A stretch of 64,000 bases of DNA from Parasponia andersonii (GCA_002914805.1 JXTB01000033.1:1033668-1097667); one strand, 5' to 3'; counted from the first letter of the stretch, positions 23,102 to 34,684 are shown. A program made the numbers and translations. The notes: generated by a model from the sequence alone, not told the origin.

Positions 23102-23856
23102 TTTGGTATCCAGTTGCGACTTGGTTCATACCTAAGTAAGCCTTAGATGGTTACCATAGGGCAGAATCGTGATGAATATAGATTCCCACCTATGTACCCA
23201 CATGGGTTATAAGTTCATTCTCTCCGTAGACTATAATTTTAATCTCCTAGCTCACTCTAATTAGCTAGATGGAAGCCATTCATTTTGATTGATAAAGTTC
23301 ATCTATCAAGAATTTGATAATTATTTATCTCACTCCTCTAGAGAAATCTGATCTCCAAATGCAAATTTTTATGTTTTCCTCTTTTGAATCAAGATTTAAG
23401 GTTTCATACAAAATTTAAGTATTTTTTCCCCTTTTCTCAGTGGCTATTTTTTTTTTTTGTAAATCAAATTTGGTTTCGATATATAACTAATTAATTTTTT
23501 TTTTTGTTCTTTTGATTTGTATAGACAGAAGTATGGTTATTTTTGCTAAGTTATTCATTGGCTTTAATTTGTATGCTCGAACATAAATTTAGAGAAATTT
23601 CATAACATAAATTTTCAGATGCCACATGCCACAACGTGCTTCTCAAGGTTGTTTTTGGTCAAAAATTTAACATAGGTTACAATTTAGACAATTTAGAGAC
23701 CAAATTATTATAAATCAAAAAATTTAGAGACTTAATTACTATAATTAAACTTTGAGAATCAAATTGCTATAAATTGGAAATATAGTTCAAGGACAATGTG
23801 TACTATCAACCCTTATAATTACTACATATAGTTACTATAATACCCCCACAAAATTG
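23102..23856. other. AT-rich spacer, possibly TRIM interior
   Basis: The first ~200 bp after the TRIM-like LTR may be its non-coding interior. The rest holds repeated phrases such as AATTTAGAGACCAAATTATTA. No gene. Confidence 0.35.
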
Positions 23857-24812
23857 ATATATACATATCTATTGACTATATTTAATGACCGATACGAAAA
23901 TTAATATCTAATGGCTTAGATTTTGTCTAGTTTTATATGTCACCGATCCGTTGTCAGTTCAGACCCGAATTGGTCGATTTATATGTCTGACTTAGTTATT
24001 TTGGACATTAGAAATTCAATCAAAAGGTCTGTTCATTGATTCGAAGTTTTGTTGAGAAGTTGATTTTTTTTAAGTAAGAGATCGAGGGCGTAGAATTGGT
24101 TTCTGACTCTTCAAACGATCATCCAATCGGCGCCTTGAGTATCTAATAATATGGTATCGCTATTCTAATGAGGTAGGGATTCGGTTACTTCTCTTTTACG
24201 TTATTTTTGAATAAAACTTATTTTCTGCGACATATGAGAATAAACGTGATTTTAAAACTTTTAAATATCTGTGATGGAATTGAATGGTATGATTTATGTA
24301 ATGGATTACTCTGGGACTTTTCTGAGTACATATTACTTTTGGAGATGTTAAAATAGGGTCGTTATGCTGCCCATTTTTTTACAAAATTTAATTAATCATT
24401 TTATTAAAAACCAAAGTATCATTTGAACTTAAATTATTGCATAGCTACTTTTACACATCAGTTCAGAGTATACGTGTCATAGGATCGCACATAAGTCCCA
24501 AGTTAGCATCATAGGATTTTTACAATATGGTGTTGTAGCTCCACCAACGGTGCAGAGTCTCTGAACTTGCGCAGGGTATTTCTTCCGATTATCTCTCTAT
24601 TTGGTAAGCGTAGGCAATACGGTTGCCCCTCTAAGTTTGGTAGGCGACATGTGGGTATCCCATTCGGTTATAGGCTAGGTGTCAAGTAGGCTGTATGGCA
24701 CACGTAGTGCCAACACCCTGGTTTCCATTAATGAGAGGTGGTAAACTCATAGGTATGGGTGGATTTGTGTCATGTGTTTGTGGACTGATTGATTTTTAGA
24801 TATCATACTTTT

Positions 24813-24856
<44 letters not shown>

Positions 24857-25075
24857 TATGTGCATACGGACTATTAGTTTTTGAAATGGATACGTATAAG
24901 TATATATATATATATACACACACACACATATGATTTTGCAAAAAGGTATTTTGGATTAAACTAACCATGCAGGGACTTTCCATCACTAAAAAAGTTTTTG
25001 AATGAGGTAAGAGCTTTCCTACTGAGATTATGAGCTCGCCCCTTCTATTTTTCTTCCCTTTCAAGTAGTTATCTA
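23857..25075 (+). mobile_element. Second copy of the 9-11 kb gypsy-like LTR family (fossil)
   Basis: It aligns along its length with 9752-10810: the GACTATATTTGGTGATCGG-like start, CTAACGGCTTAGATTTTGTC, GAGCGATCGAGGGC-like and AGGTAGGGGTTCGGT-like words, and the CTCACCCC...TTTCCCTTCTCAGG end occur in the same order. An (AT)n expansion interrupts it near 24815-24930. Both ends are missing or diverged compared with the first copy. Confidence 0.55.
24815..24930. repeat. (TA)n microsatellite pair
   Basis: Two TA/CA dinucleotide tracts (24815-24855 and 24900-24930) inside the LTR copy. Confidence 0.9.
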
Positions 25076-25644
25076 TCTGAGTCAGTCATTTCGATGGCCA
25101 GACAAGTCGTTTGGCTATCTTTATTCCTCTTTGGTTCGCCCTTATAACTTGTCCTATTCTTTTCATTTCTATCTATTTAGTCATGTTTATTGTTTATGTT
25201 AAGTAAATGTATGAGAATGTATTTACTACTATTTGAGGATTTGGTATATAAATGGGATATTATGATTCCTAAAGAGTATACTTTCAAAGTTTTAAGTACT
25301 TAAAATTTTGACTAACTTGTAAATTAATTTTTGGACTTTCTGACCTAAGATTTGCGAACTTTATTTTAATAAACATTAAAGTTTTTATCAAACCAAGTTT
25401 TTATATAACTTAACTATGTTTTATTGAATTTTAATTAGCGTATCTTTCTTAATAAATTAATCTAAAGATGAGCTCCTTTTTATATAGAATTTCTAATGAT
25501 TTAAGGACTAAAATGAAAAATCTAAGTATTTGGTCTTCTCCGAATTTTTGTAAAATTCTTTATTTATATTAATTTACACTCAAAATGTCATAACAGTTAC
25601 TACTATCCTATTTTAATTTAATTTTTATGGTTTTTTTTTTAATT

Positions 25645-26745
25645 TTTGCCCTTGTCTCACTTTGCCCCCTGTAATATGAAAAGTAACGTAAATACCCTTA
25701 AAGTTTCGAATTGTTTTAAAAATTTGCCCCTTCTATTAGTTTTATAGATGGAAACTGTTAGTTTACTCTTTTAAGGAATAAAGTGATACATTCTATATAT
25801 TTTAAGGGGTAAAGACGTAAAAAATCTAAAATATCATATTTTATTATAAACCCAAAATTAATAAAATAAAAAAATCTTTATAAAATAAAAATAAAAACAA
25901 ATTACAAATGCATATTTTTTTCAAATTTTTTTGTCCACGCATGGTTTATATAGATTGTCTCACTCTGCTTCTTGTAATATAAAAAGTAACATAAATGTCC
26001 TGAAGTTTCAAATTGTTTTAAAATGCCTTAATTTATTAGTGTGGAGATGGCAATCGATATTTTATTCATTGGAAAAAAAAAATACGGGCTACATATTTTG
26101 AGGAAGAAAAAGAGATCCCAAATATCAAATTTAATTTAAATAAGGAAAAAAAAAAACTTTTAACGTACATGTTTCAATCTATATTTCTATAATCATATAT
26201 ATACTTGATTTTGTTCTCTTTATTTTGAAATGATCTAGTTGCTAAAAAAACAAAAAAAAAATTGTAAAAGTTATGGTTTCAATAATTTTACTTGTTAATT
26301 TCGAGAGTTAGAAAAAAAAAATATTTTTATTTTGTATTTTTGTAGAAAATGTATTAATTTTCGTCATTTTTTCTTATTCTTTGCATTGTTATTATTTATT
26401 TTTCTTTGTTATGATTTGACATTCTATTCTACCCATATAATTAAATGTACATTTGTGCCTTTTTTTTTAATTTTTATTCTAGAGAGATTATTTAATTTTA
26501 TTAATTTTGTATTTTTAATTAAATTTGATTTTTTTATTTTTGCCCCTTAAAATATATAGCGGGTATCACTTTACCCCTAAAATGGTAAACTAATAGTTTT
26601 CATCCATAAAACTAATAGAAGCGGGAATTTTTAAAATTTAAATAATGCGGAACTTTAGGGGTACTCACATTAATTTTCATTGGGTGGCAGAGCTAGGCAA
26701 AATTATTACTTTTCATATTACAGAGGGCAAAACGAGACAAATTAT
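25645..26745. mobile_element. Long foldback element with an extra internal partial arm
   Basis: The left arm (about 25645-25850: TGTCTCACTTTGCCCCCTGT, CTATTAGTTTTATAGATGGA) recurs as its reverse complement on the right (about 26530-26745: TTCATCCATAAAACTAATAG, ACAGAGGGCAAAACGAGACA). The arms exceed 200 bp. A third, partial copy in direct orientation lies at about 25930-26060 (GTCTCACTCTGCTTCTTGTA). The middle is AT-rich with no transposase. The copies are clearly diverged, so it is old. Confidence 0.7.
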
Positions 26746-27010
26746 ATACGTCGGGGGGAAAATATGAAAAAATTCCTAGTTTTTATTGGCTGGGCTCAAC
26801 GCATGTACTAATACTAAAATTAAAAGTAATGTTAGGGTCACATATAATATACACACAATGTAGTATGTATTTTGAGTCACTCGTACAGAGAGATTTCCCT
26901 AGTATAATACTATTAATACTAATGCTAATAATAAAATTCGGCTCCATGCAAAAATGAAATAGAGTGTATGCGTGCCTTGATATCTCTTTTACTCTCTCTT
27001 TCTCGATCTG

Positions 27011-27045
27011 TTAGGGTTAGGGTTAGGGTTAGGGTTAGGGTTAGG
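27011..27045 (+). repeat. Interstitial TTAGGG tract
   Basis: Five head-to-tail TTAGGG units, the last ending TTAGGA. Most plants use TTTAGGG at telomeres, so this is either a chance or slippage tract or an atypical interstitial telomere-like repeat. It is not a chromosome end, because unique sequence continues on both sides. Confidence 0.9.
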
Positions 27046-27060
27046 ATCCATTAATTTAGT

Positions 27061-27505
27061 CATGTCTAGCTGTCAATATTTGGCAGCTGGGGGAGAAGTT
27101 GGCCGTCTCGTCAGTGAAGAATAAAATTTAGGAGGAAATCAAGCGAGAAGCGGTGAAGATTCTAGGCTCGGATGCGGATCTCCAGGAGCGGCGGCGTAGT
27201 GACCAAAGGATGTGATATCTCACACCTAATCAGGGAGGCAGCCGAGGAGTTCTATATATCGGGAGATAAGCTGGGATGTCAAAGAGTTGGGGGTGATCAC
27301 ACTCAGGAGCTCACACCTCTCATCTCCAACGCCATACGCCGGAATGAGAACCTAATCGACCATGAGGCCATACAGATCCCTCCACATTAATTATAGAGTC
27401 CGACTTGGTATACCTGATCGCCTTGGACGACTGCGCTGATGAGGAGGATATAAATCTTGTCCTCAAAAGAGAGGAAGCGAATGCTCTCCAACTCCGTATA
27501 TCAAT
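27061..27505 (+). pseudogene. Degraded coding-like segment, unrecognised
   Basis: Base composition rises sharply here and several open blocks look coding but lie in different frames or are separated by stops: MSSCQYLAAGGEVGRLVSEE from 27061, EEIKREAVKILGSDADLQER near 27130, REAAEEFYISGDKLGCQ near 27232, and ESDLVYLIALDDCADEED near 27394. Further coding-like scraps lie at 28103-28145 and 28285-28345 (EEFDEYYMHPAKDRLGFVTQ). I recognise no family. A decayed gene or captured gene fragment is the simplest reading. A functional gene with unusual introns is less likely. Confidence 0.35.
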
Positions 27506-27555
27506 CAAAATTTACATAAATTTTTTCCTTTTTTTTTTGTTATAAATATATATAT

Positions 27556-28025
27556 AGTTGCCAATACAATAGGTATTTTTTCTCTTTACCTATAGGTAGG
27601 TATTTTTTTTTATCCGTTAGATCACCATCTAATGGTGATTTAATAGTTATAATGAAGTGCATGAAAAGATGTGCATCATTAATGCTCTTTTTCTCTCTTA
27701 TTTTTTACAATAAAAAAATATACATGCTAAATTTTCATTAGCTAAATTAATACCTATACATAGGTAAAAAAAAAAATACCTACTGGATTGGTGCCCATAT
27801 ATATATATATATACACGTTGCCAAGTATTTTTTTTCTTTATCTATGGGTAGGTATTTTTTTTTTAGCCGTTGGATCACCATTAGATGTTGATCCAATGGC
27901 TATAATGAAATGCATGAAAAGACGTGCATCATTAATGCTCTTTCTCTCTCTTACTTTTTATAATAAAAAAATGTGCATGCTAAATTTTCATTGGTCAAAT
28001 TGATACCTACCCACTAGATTGGTGC

Positions 28026-28050
<25 letters not shown>
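27556..28050. mobile_element. Two tandem copies of a ~240-bp MITE
   Basis: Copy one (about 27556-27800) and copy two (about 27815-28050) share GCATGAAAAGATGTGCATCA, TTAATGCTCTTTCTCTCTC and GATTGGTGCCCATATATATA. Copy one has matching inverted ends (TAGGTATTTTTT...TACCTATAGG against CCTATACATAGGTA...AAAATACCTA). Each copy is followed by an (AT)n tract. Confidence 0.65.
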
Positions 28051-28059
<9 letters not shown>

Positions 28060-29355
28060 TGAACTCAGTGTGTGTGTGTGGGACAGGTTGGCAATCGAAA
28101 AGAAGTTTGCAAGCTCACCAGTATTGAACTATGTTTTTGCTACGTATATATGTAACCTTACATAAATTAGTGTACGTTTCTTTTTCTTTTTCTTTTTTTA
28201 GGCACCTATCTTTGTAATTAAAAATATTCGGGTTTTCTTCTTCTTCTTCTGCTTGGTAATTAGCTCTTATTTCTCAATTCAGGAAGGAGGAGTTTGACGA
28301 GTACTACATGCACCCGGCCAAAGATCGATTGGGGTTCGTTACTCAATAACAAAACTCAGAACCAGCGAGTAGGCGAAGCTTTGCAGTGTCTAGCTACGCT
28401 GGCTTCGTGGTATGTCACCAACTTACTTTGTACTAATTCCTTTCTATTTTGTAACTTCTTTTAGTATTTAAGATTTCCACGAGTCTTGTTATATATTTAG
28501 TATTTTAATTTCCCTTGAATTTTTCAAGTTCTAAGTATTTATAATAATGGTTTGGTTAAAATGTAGTATAGTACAAATAGAGTTTTGATGTTGTATGCTT
28601 GCAATGTCATTCCGCCAGTTTATCAAAATATTATCTTACTGAATTTCTCGTGGATTCCGCATACATATTGTTCTGCATAAAATTTATCGGCTTTTATACC
28701 CAAGGTTCATGGATATGTAGGATTTGTGTTGATCTTATAAAGAACTCAGTTCGGAGTTCCTGTTGCTTCATGTTTTTGTTTTCACATATACTATGTAATA
28801 CTGTATTGGCAGGTTTGAGGAGTACATATATATAGCAGCTTAGCTGTTTCCTGGGATGATCTGTTTAGCTCGTTTTATTTGAGCTTTGTATATCTTTTAG
28901 GAATGTAAAGACTCTTCTCAAAAGCTTTTAATTCCTGTGATAACACGTAGAACTTTGATTTGTTGTTTTTGTTATATATATATGTTTACCTTAATAAAGG
29001 GGAACTTCGTTCTGTTAACAAAATTGAACTAGTCAAATTTTTACCTTTATTGCATTTACTCCCATATGTACAATATTTTTATGACTGTGTGGAGAATCAT
29101 ATAAATATAAGTGAGTGTAGTGTAGTATGCAGAAATATGTTAGATAAGTAAATTGTAACAATTATCATTTTCAATCACAATTAAATTGGTAAACGAAAGT
29201 TTTATGTTTTTAAGTCGTAACGATGGTTTACTATTGTGTTTAAATGAATGTAAATGTAGACCACTAGATGGTAAAATACTTTACTCATACGAAACAAATA
29301 GCTAAGTATAAGAAAATCCCGTTAACAATTTATTTCTCTCCTCTACTAATTTCAG
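28051..29355. other. Spacer
   Basis: Apart from the coding-like scraps noted under 27061-27505, no gene is supported. A frame at 28599-28835 resembles nothing known. Confidence 0.4.
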
Positions 29356-30416
29356 GTTGCGTGGCTAAGTACTTCGGTAGTAGTGAAGGCATTACCGGAA
29401 TTAAAAAAAAATCTGACAAAAACTTGTTAGGCTGCAAATGTGTGATGAGTTAAAAAGCAACAGAAGAAACTATGTTATATACATTAGCACTAAGCAGCGT
29501 TTACTTACAAATTAAGGTACATTTGTAATGACTTGATCGGGTTGGAAATAAGAGATTTTTAAGACTAGAAAAGCTAAATAAGAAACTAAAGAGAATTTTG
29601 GTAAAAGAGAGAATTTGTATTATTACTCGACTTGTTTCTCTTTTGTTTGATACAAAATGAGAGAAGTAGCATTCTATTTATACTACTCCAAAGATGATTC
29701 TAGATACTCTATATAACTTCCATCACTTAATTAATTATACAAAATACATGAGTAATCTAACAAATACAAGAATACTCTAAAAACTTGGATGTTAAATTAT
29801 AGGTTATTAGACACACATACCAAAACAAATTTAACTCACAATATAAGCCCAAACAATTAAATTATGGTCTAATGGGTCACAAAAATTAAATTATGGTCTA
29901 ATGGGTCACAAAAAAAAAAGTTTATTTCTAACAAATCGATCTAAAACTTAGGTGGAATGTGGGAATTTTCTTGTGTAGGCCAATTTTGCCAGATGGGAAC
30001 CAGCACATGCTCCCTTCTTCGACTTTCAACGTCCGTGGAACCAATACTTGAAAAGCAGGAGAGCAATGCGAAACTGAGCTTATTGCATTGAGGTTCTCAA
30101 TGGCTGCAAAAATTTCTGAAAATAAGGTAAACGAAAAGTGCTGAAATCTTGTAGTCTAAAAGTCCTCAGTACTTGTTCAGCTTATAAGTACCTGCACGTG
30201 ATACTCAAAATTCAATGGAAAAGATGCCCCAGAGCACCTAAAGAAGCGAATCGGCAACATTTGTACAGAAGTAAGCTCCAACTCTTCAAGTGTCATAAAA
30301 GAGCTAGCTACAGTAATCAAGACAGTGAAAAAATCATCCAGTATAGATTTCCTAGTTAGACAAATGAACAATGCAGTTTAGGAGCTCCAAAATGACTTAA
30401 GATCTCTTCCTAGTTA
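29356..30416 (+). pseudogene. Aluminium-activated malate transporter (ALMT) relic
   Basis: Three collinear blocks match the C-terminal cytosolic half of ALMT anion channels. The first (29356-29471) reads GCVAKYFGSSEG and KNLLGCKCVMS-KATEET. The second (29979-30126), after a TGTGTAG acceptor, reads ANFARWEPAHAPF, PWNQYLKS and AYCIEVLNGC. The third (about 30205-30416) reads APEHLKKRIGNICTEVSSNS and NNAV-ELQNDLRSLPS. The signature ANFARWEPAHG...PWxQYL is typical of the family. In-frame stops interrupt all three blocks (after KCVMS, after AMRN, after MNNAV), and the N-terminal membrane half is absent, so it is a dead gene fragment. A solo copia-like LTR lies in the first remaining intron. Intact ALMTs export malate or other anions across plasma membrane or tonoplast. 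Confidence 0.75.
29540..29933 (-). mobile_element. Solo Ty1/copia-like LTR in the ALMT relic (fossil)
   Basis: Read on the minus strand it begins TGTTAGAAATAAAC, has a TATAAATAG box about two thirds along, then a CTCTC-rich and polyadenylation-like part, in the usual copia LTR order. It is bordered by a near-identical 5-bp duplication (29535-29539 and 29934-29938). An internal GTGACCCATTAGACCATAAT motif is repeated in tandem. There is no internal region, so it is a solo LTR. Confidence 0.6.
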
Positions 30417-31641
30417 ATTCATTCCATAGAGCTGGAACTCCTCAAGGGAAGAAAATAAAGGAAAATTTGACTGGAGCTGTAGCAGCTGCAATCACAATCC
30501 TGTCAAAAATCCTGTCAGTTATAGCCTATGGCTGATGAAAAGATAAAAATAAGATAATAAGCTGATAACTGAGTAACACTTGAGGAATAAGCTCGGTAGT
30601 ATAATCACACAATTTAATCTCTTTATAAGGCCTAGTTTGGTTAAGCTTTTAAACAAGCTCAAAGCACATACATTCTTAACAATTTGTAGATCAAAAGATG
30701 TTGGTAAAATCCAAAAAGATGGATTATTTAAAAATCTAGACTACAGTCACAGTAGAAAACTGAAGTTGACCCAACCCAGTTTGGTTTTTAGATTTTGCGG
30801 GGGAATCCGCACGAATTTTATGAGAATTTTGACATACCTAAATCAACCCTTGACAATTAAAGAAATTCCAAAGGAAAATATCCTCCGAGAAATGTGAGGA
30901 TGGAATTGGCGAGAGATGGCCCCGTGCTTCTGCCGTTGAGCAAGATGGAGACCAAAGAAGGTTACATTGTTCGTGAACATAGAAGATGAAATTCCAATTT
31001 GGCCGATTTTTCTCTTTTCATTTTGTTTAATAGCTTCGATTTGAAAAAAAATTGTTTTCTGAATTAGAAAATTAGCTTAGATATGTGTATTCGGTTATTT
31101 ACTTATTTTTAATTAGTTCCTCTGAAGTTCTTCTATTTGTAATTGACAGAAATTGTTTATAATTCTGCTCATCCATTCAATTTAACTGGACGCTTCATTC
31201 TTATTCACATCATACCCACATGTTATCGAAAATAGTCTTCGTTACAACTTACTTTAGTCAAGAGCCAAAAATTTCTCTTCCACGAGTTTTTGGTTGCAGA
31301 GTATATAAACTAATGGCTCTCCCACATTGCATTAAAGTGGGTTCTCAAAAAAAAATTGGAAATTTATGTTAATGTTGAATCTATTTCTATCATCAAATAT
31401 CTTAAGCCCGTCATAGGTGATGTTTTTACGACATAGTTCGTCGATTTGATAAAATCAAGTTCTATTAGAAAAAAATAACTTAAATTATCATAGAATACAT
31501 CATCACTAACTTAATTTAGTCCTCGTACTAATCTATGTGAACTTGAGATTCAAAGAATTATATATTTGCAAAATATTGCAAATTAACTACCAAGTGCATT
31601 CACTTATGCGAAGGAGAATAACTCTGTCACATATACCAGCT
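30417..31641. other. Spacer after the ALMT relic
   Basis: No further ALMT blocks and no recognised gene. Open frames such as 30580-30897 have no family resemblance. Confidence 0.4.
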
Positions 31642-32063
31642 GGAGCTGTAAATATGGGCGGCCCAACCCAGCCCGTTCGGGCCTGAGGAGAAATTCGGGC
31701 CGGGTCGGGAACAGAAGCGAGCTGGCCTGCAAAGCATTTTTGAAGACCCTGCCCGGCTCGACAGCCCGCAGGGCTAAAGTTCTGAGCCGGGTCGGGCTAA
31801 ATCCGGGCCAAATCCGGCCTGATCCAGTAATTTAAAAAAAACAAAAAAATAGAAAAATGAATCTTTTTCAATAAAAAATAAAATTACTAGTTGCATACTT
31901 CCTAATTTAGTAAAATAAATAACTAAAATTAATAAGACAAATTTTTAAAAATAGAAGAGAAAAAAAAGTGTGCGAACCAGCACCAATGGCCCAGCCCGAC
32001 CCGCGGGCCAAGTGAGCGGGCCGCGGGCCATCCTGTTGGGCCCGACCCAAATTTACAGGTATA
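31642..32063. mobile_element. GC-rich-ended MITE, hAT-like
   Basis: Flanked by an exact direct repeat ATACCAGCT (31633-31641 and 32064-32072), 8 or 9 bp depending on where the ends are set. The ends are inverted: CTGTAAATATGGG on the left and CCCAAATTTACAG on the right. Subterminal GGGCCGGGTCGGG / GGCCCGACCCGCGGGCC stretches stand out from an AT-rich middle. 422 bp, no coding capacity. Confidence 0.75.
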
Positions 32064-32072
32064 ATACCAGCT

Positions 32073-33489
32073 ATACATACAACAATATAAATTAATGTCT
32101 CTATCAGACAATCTTTGGGCACAAAAGCAAGTAAATCTAAGGCACTCCTGAAGCATGCATACCAATTGAATCAAATAATAAATTACACAAAAAAGACATT
32201 AGAGAAAGTGGCAATTTTGAAGATGATGGTATCTCAGAAGAGATAACCACATTGCTAAAACAAGAAATTAAAAGAATTGAATGAATAATCCCAAATAAAG
32301 TTCGAATACTTGAGGATATTGAAAATAAGTTATTTCGATAAATTATTTCAGCTCTGAAAAAAAGTAGATTCGTGATGAAATTATTGTCGAGAGTATATAT
32401 GTAGTAGCAATTAATCTAACAAATAAAAATGAAAATCTTGAATCAGAATTCGCCAAAGAACATTGATAAGAAATGCTTGACTAAAATAGAAAGACGCAAT
32501 TCATGAATTAAATTCTCTTAAACATAGTCATGTCAAAATTATTTAATAAGCTTCTCGTATCCATGCCCTTGTTAGCAATCATTGGAATATAATTAACAAT
32601 CATCCCTATGGATTAACTATTCTATGAATAAAACCAAGAAAATCTAGGAAGGATGTTTGTTTTGTATTTACGAAATGAAACAACAAATAAATTAAGATAA
32701 ATAAGAGAAACGTGATAAAATAACTTTTATAATTATGTTATTAGAAAATTTGTGAATTACTAGATGACTTCTTGATGCAATTCTATCATTTCATTCCAAA
32801 ATAATTGCATAATCACAAAAAATAATAAATAAATAAATAAAGATTCGTGAATGGTTATTTTTTTGTTATTGAAAGTTTAAAAGTATTGAAGCAAAAATTT
32901 ATTTATTTTAATAATTTTTTCCTATTAATATAAAGAATTATTTTTTTTACCTAAATTTTAGCACATTTATGTAAATAGGTAGTATAACAAAGTATATAAA
33001 CCTTTTCTTTTTTTGGAATATTAATTTAAGAATTTTTAAGTACAAATGATATACTTCCTAAATAATTAGTTAATTAATTATCTATTTAAGACAATCTTCT
33101 AAATGTGAAAACATATTTTTATATAAAACAAAATTAAGACAACTATTAATTTATTGTCTGCAATATATGAGTATTTTATATGAATTTGTGGGACTTTTTA
33201 TCTTTTTTTTTTAAAACAAATTATGAGTATAAATTAAAATCAGTTAATTACTAAAATATTATCATGCATAAATTACTTTTAATGAGTGTTTAATATTGTT
33301 CTTTTTCCATTGAAAATTAATGCTATATTTAAAAAGTTATGAAAGACATACAATTACCATATTAATTCTTCCAAAAAAAAATATCGACCTAATTCAAATG
33401 GGAAAGAATAAATAATTTACTATATTATCGGCAAAAAACAAAAATCAATCTAATTAGGAAGGAGTAAACTATGGAAATAGCAAACAAGC
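32073..33489. other. AT-rich spacer
   Basis: No gene recognised. Contains one copy of the dispersed repeat described at 32940-33210. Confidence 0.4.
32940..33210. repeat. Dispersed repeat, copy 1
   Basis: Shares order and wording with 35745-35990: AAATAGGTAGTA, GTACAAATGATATACTT, AATTAGTTAATTAATTA, TATTTAAGACAATCTTCTAA, then weaker similarity. The two copies lie in direct orientation on either side of the solo LTR and the BTB-BACK relic. Confidence 0.55.
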
Positions 33490-34317
33490 TGTGGGACCCG
33501 TTCCCAAATCATACACCACGTGGATGGTTAAGTGGCAGGACAGGTCACAAACGGGGCCCACCGTCCGACATTTGTCAAGAGTGACTAGCTAAAGGCCACG
33601 CGAGTCGCACGTGGTACCACACCGGCCATTGGGCCGTCCAAAGTTAGGGCCGAGCCCATCCCAGACCCTGGATAGACTCGGCCCAGTCCGATCCTTACCT
33701 CGACAGCTGGGGGTCGGAAGCCCCAAGGGTCTTCCACCAAAGTACAATGGACAGCAACTCACAGCTCCAGACCCGGACAGAGTATTTAATGCGATCTTGA
33801 ATAAGTGCGCACAAGGGGCAAGTCATCTTGACAGAACGACGATTTGTCAAGATTTCGTCCCTGACAGACTCGAGCCATAGGAGACAGCGGAAACTAGGAT
33901 ACAGTGGTGCAGGAAGGATCACGGTAATCTCGGTCCGTGACCTTCGGAAAAAGTCTTGATGAAACAGGTACTCGGTCATGAGATTGGAAACCAGGAGGTT
34001 CACAATTTCAGGATCATATATATATGAGTCATGCGTCCCTTTGAAGGGGCATGTATGCATACAAAAAGAAATATTTAAAAGTTTACAAGCAAGAAACAAA
34101 GATATACTCATATAGAACTAAATCTTTGCTACTCTGAATCAAAGAAAGACCACTGACTTAAGCATCGGAGAGTCTTTGCAGGTGGCCACCCCCGCCTCTC
34201 CGATCCTGCCTGAAGTTCAGAGCGCTTTGGAATAGCAAGGATACGTGGACAGTTAAAGGACACAGTATCAGCGGTTCAGAGATACGTGGACGGCTGGTGA
34301 GAAACCGATCCAATACA
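33490..34317 (+). mobile_element. Solo LTR, same family as 594-1407 (fossil)
   Basis: It begins TGTGGGACCCGTTCC and ends AACCGATCCAATACA. Along its length it matches the LTR at 594-1407, including TCCAGACCCGGACAGAG, ACTTAAGCATCGGAGAG and GTGAGAAACCG. There is no polypurine tract before it and no primer site after it, so only the LTR remains. No matching target duplication was found at the borders I chose. Confidence 0.72.
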
Positions 34318-34684
34318 AACTAAACTAACTATTAAACTCAAAATTTGAGCTAAGAAATTAAGATATTCAAAAACGGTTAAACATCTGGCTCAATCTTTCT
34401 CTATTTGGCCACCATCCTATTTCTTATTTTTCCAAATGATCTTAAAACTGGAAAATGGGAAGGTTCGCGCTTTAAAAATAATAACATAAAAAAGAAATTT
34501 TTTATTTAGAAGAAGACTATAGCATTCTTCCTGCCGAAGGTTAGAGTAAATAATACAACTTCAATGCTTTGGTTCGGACATTTGTACATACTTGTGTTTA
34601 GCTAAAATATTGGAAGAATTGATCTCATATATAAAAGACAAATATTTAAAAATGCTTTTGGACATAAAGGCAAGATCGAAGAGA
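34318..34684. other. Spacer between solo LTR and BTB-BACK relic
   Basis: AT-rich. May contain decayed sequence of the neighbouring relic, but no block could be matched. Confidence 0.35.

Noticed and set aside
24747-25064. 105-codon minus-strand frame with runs of Tyr-Ile
   Set aside because: Translation of TA microsatellites inside an LTR fossil.
27011-27045. True telomere or chromosome end
   Set aside because: Only five units, with ordinary sequence and genes on both sides.
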